DNA of 47,635 nt from Myxococcales bacterium (GTDB taxonomy: Bacteria > Myxococcota > UBA727 > JABDBI01): the NCBI GenBank assembly GCA_947445025.1, contig CANFCB010000005.1, positions 1-47,635 of the forward strand, given 5' to 3'. A program made the position numbers and the translations under genes. Under the pieces are notes generated by a model. The model saw only the letters and a program-made list of their open reading frames with translations. It searched no databases and was not told where the DNA came from. Shown piece by piece: positions 43,897 through 47,635 of the stretch (positions within the stretch are counted from its first letter, which is position 1; each line of letters begins with the position of its first letter).

Positions 43897-44537
43897 CGAT
43901 GACACCCTGAACAACTCTCGACAGGTGGGTGCAAAGTTGCAGCTTTTGCTTTAGCAACTTTTTCCCAAGCGAGATCGGTTTTAAAATTCATATCGGTAAT
44001 TTTGTCGAGCGGTCTTAAGTGCGGCGCCGGATCACGATGACAATCCAGACACCAACCCATGCTTAGCGGTTTTTCTAAACGGACTTCGGCCATTTCTTCA
44101 ATGTGTCCGTGGCAACTCACACAGCCAACACCTACGCTGATATGTGCGCTATGATCAAAGTAAGCATAATCTGGAATTTTATTAACACGCACCCACGCAA
44201 TAGGCTGATTGCTTTTCCAGCTCTCTATGACGCCGAGCATTGTTAAAGAATCAGTTTTTATTGTTGAGTGACAGTTCATGCACACTTGTGTTGGTGGAAC
44301 ACCGGCAACGGCAGATTTGTCGACGCCAGTATGACAATAGCGACAATCCATACCCAGCATGCCTGCATGAATTTTATGACTGTATGGAACTGGCTGCACG
44401 GGTTGATAACCCACTTCCAAATTCCAAGGAGAAAACCAGAACCAAAAAACAAAAGTAATAAAGCATAATGCCAATAACGATGTCAAAAGCACCATTTTGG
44501 TAATCTTATTACTCCACTTCGGAAAAATCTGCGCCAT
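43893..44537 (-). CDS. actA: Alternative complex III pentaheme cytochrome c, ActA
   Basis: A multiheme cytochrome on the periplasmic face. One N-terminal helix (~14-36) anchors it. Five CxxCH motifs are at 65-69, 86-90, 139-143, 163-167 and 209-213, the number expected for ActA. 214 residues. The ribosome-binding region is GAGGAAATCAGGGA. It is the first gene of a 12-gene operon; the 166-base gap upstream (44538-44703), which must hold the promoter, shows no hexamers I trust. Confidence 0.94.
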   Translation of the reverse strand: MAQIFPKWSNKITKMVLLTSLLALCFITFVFWFWFSPWNLEVGYQPVQPVPYSHKIHAGMLGMDCRYCHTGVDKSAVAGVPPTQVCMNCHSTIKTDSLTMLGVIESWKSNQPIAWVRVNKIPDYAYFDHSAHISVGVGCVSCHGHIEEMAEVRLEKPLSMGWCLDCHRDPAPHLRPLDKITDMNFKTDLAWEKVAKAKAATLHPPVESCSGCHR

Positions 44538-44703
44538 TCCCTGATTTCCTCAAAAGCCAAACCTACTCGAGAAAACTCCTAGTTCTTGAAATTCCAATTG
44601 GCAAGACAATTGATAAAAATTTTCTTAAAAAATCTACTTTTTAGGCGCTATTGATTTTGAGAAACATTATCGTTCATAACAACTCCGAGGACGTGAGCGT
44701 TTA

Positions 44704-45315
44704 CTATTTTTTTATCACCAGCGCGCGATAAATGGGGATGCCATATTCAAGACATTTTTTTTCACGATGCGATTGTGCTTGCATAGAATTATCCAAAAGC
44801 AATCCTTGTGGGTGCGTCGTGGTATCGAGTGCCGGATGGGCTTTAAAAAGTTCCAAATAAACTTCAAAAAGAGCGCTCACATCTGTTTGCAAAAAAAGTG
44901 TTCCACCTGTTTTTAGTTTGGAAAGCAAAACATCGAGAAACTCTGAGTTAATAATGCGGCGTTTACGATGGCGTTTTTTCCACCAAGGGTCTGGAAAATT
45001 GAAGGTGATGTTGCATAAACTTTCTTCGGCAAAAAGAGCCGGCACCAGGGCCCAAGCATGACCAAAAATGGCGTGCAAATTTCTAAGCTGTTCGCGTTCT
45101 TTTTTAAGCAGAGCTTGTTTGACAAAAGTTTCTTTGTATTCAATGCCCACGATGTTGTGATCCGGTGTTGCACGAGCGCGTTCAAATAAATAATAGGCGC
45201 GTCCCATTCCTAATTCCAGTTCCAAGGGCTTGGTATTTCCAAAAAGTTCTGGCCAAGGGAGCACGCTTGGGATTTTAGCAAAGGGCGATAAAGATGTTGG
45301 TTCTTTGAGGTTCAT
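44704..45315 (-). CDS. trmB: tRNA (guanine-N7)-methyltransferase
   Basis: SAM-dependent enzyme forming m7G46 in tRNA variable loops. SAM-binding motif LELELGMGRAYYLFERA at residue ~32, then the diagnostic FNFPDPWWKKRHRKRR near 108-123, and LKTGGTLFLQTD. A C-terminal EKKCLEYGIPIYRAL completes the 203 residues. It lies upstream of the act operon on the same strand but is separated by 166 bases. Confidence 0.94.
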   Translation of the reverse strand: MNLKEPTSLSPFAKIPSVLPWPELFGNTKPLELELGMGRAYYLFERARATPDHNIVGIEYKETFVKQALLKKEREQLRNLHAIFGHAWALVPALFAEESLCNITFNFPDPWWKKRHRKRRIINSEFLDVLLSKLKTGGTLFLQTDVSALFEVYLELFKAHPALDTTTHPQGLLLDNSMQAQSHREKKCLEYGIPIYRALVIKK

Positions 45316-45378
45316 GTTGTTATATCACGGCATTGAATACATAATGGATAAAAGCTTTTTTAATAATCGGGGAAAATT

Positions 45379-46083
45379 ATGCGTATCTGGGGTATCAGCG
45401 ATCTGCATTTATCATTTTCTACCAATAAACCAATGGATGTTTTTGGAGAAAACTGGCTTGGGCATGCAAAAAAAATGCAAGAAGCCTGGGACACTTCGGT
45501 TCTACCTGATGATATCGTGCTTTGTCCTGGTGATTTATCTTGGGCCATGCGTCTTGATGAAGCCAAAGCTGATTTGGCCTGGATCGGCGACCGGCCCGGT
45601 CTTAAAATTTTAGGACGGGGCAATCATGATTATTGGTGGAGCAGTATTGGCAAAGTGCGTGCAGCTCTGCCCAAGGGATGCATTGCTCTGCAGCACGACA
45701 GTGTGGATCTGGGTCCTGTGGTGGTAGCAGGGAGTCGCTGTTGGGCAGCTCCCGGTGCGCTCGATTATACACCTGCCGATCTAAAAATATATGAACGCGA
45801 ATTAATGCGTTTAAGAATGTCGCTTGAATCGGCGAAAAAAATTGCTGAAGGTCGGCCTATTATTGCGGCGATCCACTATCCTCCTTTTACTGCCAGGCAA
45901 CAACCAACCGGATTTTCTGAATTGCTAGAAGAGTTCGGTGTTTCCATCTGCGTTTATGGGCACTTGCATAGTGCCCGATCTCATCGTACGGCAGTACAAG
46001 GCTTGGGTCCTGGGGGGGTTCGTTATTTTCTAATCGCTTGTGATTATCTCGACTTTAAGCCTGCACTAATTTGGTCTTCATAA
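45379..46083 (+). CDS. Metallophosphoesterase family protein
   Basis: A calcineurin-like two-metal phosphoesterase of 234 residues. Motifs in order are ISDLHL (D8, H10), LCPGDLSW, LGRGNHDYWW, AAIHYPPF and YGHLHSAR, all with intact metal ligands. COG1768-type proteins of this size are putative phosphohydrolases; the substrate is unknown. The ATG follows a weak GGGGAAAATT. It is 11 bases from recJ and probably co-transcribed. Confidence 0.9.
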   Translation: MRIWGISDLHLSFSTNKPMDVFGENWLGHAKKMQEAWDTSVLPDDIVLCPGDLSWAMRLDEAKADLAWIGDRPGLKILGRGNHDYWWSSIGKVRAALPKGCIALQHDSVDLGPVVVAGSRCWAAPGALDYTPADLKIYERELMRLRMSLESAKKIAEGRPIIAAIHYPPFTARQQPTGFSELLEEFGVSICVYGHLHSARSHRTAVQGLGPGGVRYFLIACDYLDFKPALIWSS

Positions 46084-46094
46084 AAAGGTTCACT

Positions 46095-47635
46095 ATGACG
46101 CAGATAGGTTTATCACAGCGCTGGAGTTTACGTGTTGTCGACGACGTTAAAGTAAATCAGCTAATTTTTGGCATGGGTCTTAACAGTGTTTTAGCGCGGG
46201 TTTTAGTTGCTCGAGGAATTGACAGCGTTGCTGCGGCTGAGCGATATCTGAAACCAGATTTAAGCGGTCTTGGCGATCCATTTGGGTTTGCTGGCATGGA
46301 CATTGCTTGTAACAGAATTGTAAAAGCAATTTTAGCCAATGAAGTGATTGGTGTTTTCGGTGATTATGACGTCGATGGTGTGACCTCAACGGTTTTATTG
46401 TGGGAATTTTTAGAGAGCTGCGGCGCGCTAGTAGTGGCCACTATCCCTGATCGTCTTCGTGAAGGCTATGGTTTAAATATAGCCGGTCTAGACCGTTTGC
46501 AAGCAGCCGGTGCCACGCTGGTGGTCACTGTAGATTGTGGTATTACCGCTCATAAAGAAGTGGAAGCAGCAGTGACGCGTGGGATTGATGTGATTGTCGT
46601 CGACCACCATACTGTTTTAGTTGATTTACCTAAAGCGGTTGCGGTTATTAATCCCCATAGACCTGATTGTAAGAGAGCGGCAACTCACATGTGTGCCGTG
46701 GCTGTGGTTTTTAATCTATGTATGGCGCTGCGCAAACGTTTGCGTGAAATAAGCTTTTTTGACGACAAGCCCGAACCTAATTTAAGGGATTTGTTAGATT
46801 TAGTGGCACTGGGAACTGTGGCAGACGTGGTGCCTTTGATTTTAGAAAATCGTATTTTTGTGCACTACGGTTTGGCTTTAATCCGCCAAGAAAAAAGAAT
46901 TGGATTTAAAGCACTTCTTGACGTAGCTGAAGTTAGAGAAGGTAAGGTGACTGCTTCTACTTTAGGTTTTCATTTGGGACCGCGCATTAATGCCGCAGGT
47001 CGACTCGAAGATGCCATGCAGGCTGTCAAATTATTGCGCAGCAAAGAATTAAGTGCAGCTATGGTGATGGCGCAAATGCTAAATACCCAAAATCAATCAC
47101 GGCGAGATCTAGAAAAAGAAATTTTAGAAGAAGCTGTTTTGGAAATAAGTGCCTCAAAAATGCATCAAGATGCTTTGGTGCTGGTGGTTGGCCGTGAACA
47201 TTGGCACCCCGGTGTCGTCGGCATTGTCGCCTCTCGCCTGGTTGAGAAATTTGGCAAACCCACCGTGGTGATTGGTGAAAATGGTAAAGGTTCAGGACGC
47301 AGTATTCCTGCTTTTCATTTGCATCAAAGTTTATGTCAGGTGCAATCGTGCTTGCAGGGTTTTGGTGGTCATGCCCATGCCGTGGGCGTGCATCTGATAT
47401 TCTCGCAATTAAATCAATTGAGATATTCGCTCAATCAATATGCGGCGCAGGTATTAAAGCCCGAAGATTTGATTCAAAACATCGTTTACGACGGAGATAT
47501 TACTGTTGATGATGTCAGCGAAAATTTGATAAATGAGTTAGCCTTTGCAGCACCTTTTGGTCGAGGAAATCCTGAACCGGTATTTCGTCTTTGCCATTTG
47601 AATTTTAAAAATTTGCGAGAGCTGAAGGGCGGACA
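46095..47635 (+). CDS. recJ: Single-stranded-DNA exonuclease RecJ (3' end beyond window)
   Basis: A 5'-3' single-strand DNA exonuclease used in recombination and mismatch repair. About 513 residues are present and the frame is open to the window edge. Motifs are GDYDVDGVTS (~89), TVDCGITAHKEV, VVDHHTV (the DHH centre, ~168), LVALGTVADVVPL, LGPRINAAGRLEDA, and the DHHA1 domain signature GVVGIVASRLVEKFGKP with GFGGHAHAVGVHL. The final OB-type region is only partly visible. The ATG at 46095 follows AAAGG by a few bases. Confidence 0.95.
   Translation, partial: MTQIGLSQRWSLRVVDDVKVNQLIFGMGLNSVLARVLVARGIDSVAAAERYLKPDLSGLGDPFGFAGMDIACNRIVKAILANEVIGVFGDYDVDGVTSTVLLWEFLESCGALVVATIPDRLREGYGLNIAGLDRLQAAGATLVVTVDCGITAHKEVEAAVTRGIDVIVVDHHTVLVDLPKAVAVINPHRPDCKRAATHMCAVAVVFNLCMALRKRLREISFFDDKPEPNLRDLLDLVALGTVADVVPLILENRIFVHYGLALIRQEKRIGFKALLDVAEVREGKVTASTLGFHLGPRINAAGRLEDAMQAVKLLRSKELSAAMVMAQMLNTQNQSRRDLEKEILEEAVLEISASKMHQDALVLVVGREHWHPGVVGIVASRLVEKFGKPTVVIGENGKGSGRSIPAFHLHQSLCQVQSCLQGFGGHAHAVGVHLIFSQLNQLRYSLNQYAAQVLKPEDLIQNIVYDGDITVDDVSENLINELAFAAPFGRGNPEPVFRLCHLNFKNLRELKGG

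Overview
The window looks like chromosome from a low-to-mid GC member of the Myxococcota (or a close deltaproteobacterial relative). The evidence is gene content, not a marker phylogeny. A C-terminal domain resembles the myxobacterial MXAN_5187 family. Two proteins carry MYXO-CTERM-like surface-sorting tails. One of them is a fusion of relatives of the myxobacterial neighbours MXAN_2561 and MXAN_2562. A full alternative complex III (Act) cluster is joined to a caa3-type oxidase. Genes are packed tightly, with 4-base stop/start overlaps and many convergent 3' overlaps.

Layout. 1-332: a gene-free leader made largely of short GC-palindromic repeats. 333-13983: housekeeping and small unknown genes (serS, sigma factor, HD phosphohydrolase, sodium:solute symporter, dusB, M50 protease, nth, RluA-type pseudouridine synthase, orphan pseudopilin, GST). 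13944-19401: minus-strand run pyrG - asd - MXAN_2561/2562-like fusion - thiL. 19502-23896: rsmE facing rsmI-yraN-rnhB-rplS, with a foreign AAA ATPase/DUF4143 gene between the convergent rsmE and rsmI. 24021-31885: accessory stretch with a Cys-rich lipoprotein, tRNA-Pro(GGG), surE, DUF368, NlpD-like protein, tRNA-Arg(CCT), an unknown lipoprotein, an internally repetitive membrane protein, tRNA-Pro(TGG) and an amidohydrolase. 44537-31882 (minus strand): one continuous respiratory operon, actABCDEF - small membrane gene - SCO - coxB - coxA - coxC - coxD. 44704-47635: trmB, a metallophosphoesterase and recJ, which is cut by the window end.

How the genes work together. The Act complex (pentaheme ActA, iron-sulfur ActB, NrfD-type ActC and ActF, ActD, monoheme ActE) oxidises quinol. 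It passes electrons to the cytochrome c domain fused to CoxB and on to the A2-type CoxA. SCO supplies copper to the CuA site. pyrG, asd and thiL are biosynthetic genes. rplS, rnhB, yraN and rsmI form a translation/genome-maintenance operon.

The most unusual structure is the ATPase/DUF4143 insertion at 20227-21582. It is flanked by perfect 51-bp direct repeats of rsmE sequence. It replaced the rsmE C-terminus, took its own stop codon from the host gene, and appears to be read from a promoter built across two 22-bp tandem repeats. Other points of interest are the in-frame surface-protein fusion, a palindromic repeat translated inside thiL, a terminator for the neighbouring gene embedded in thiL, and a protein with a nested 8-residue/37-residue repeat.
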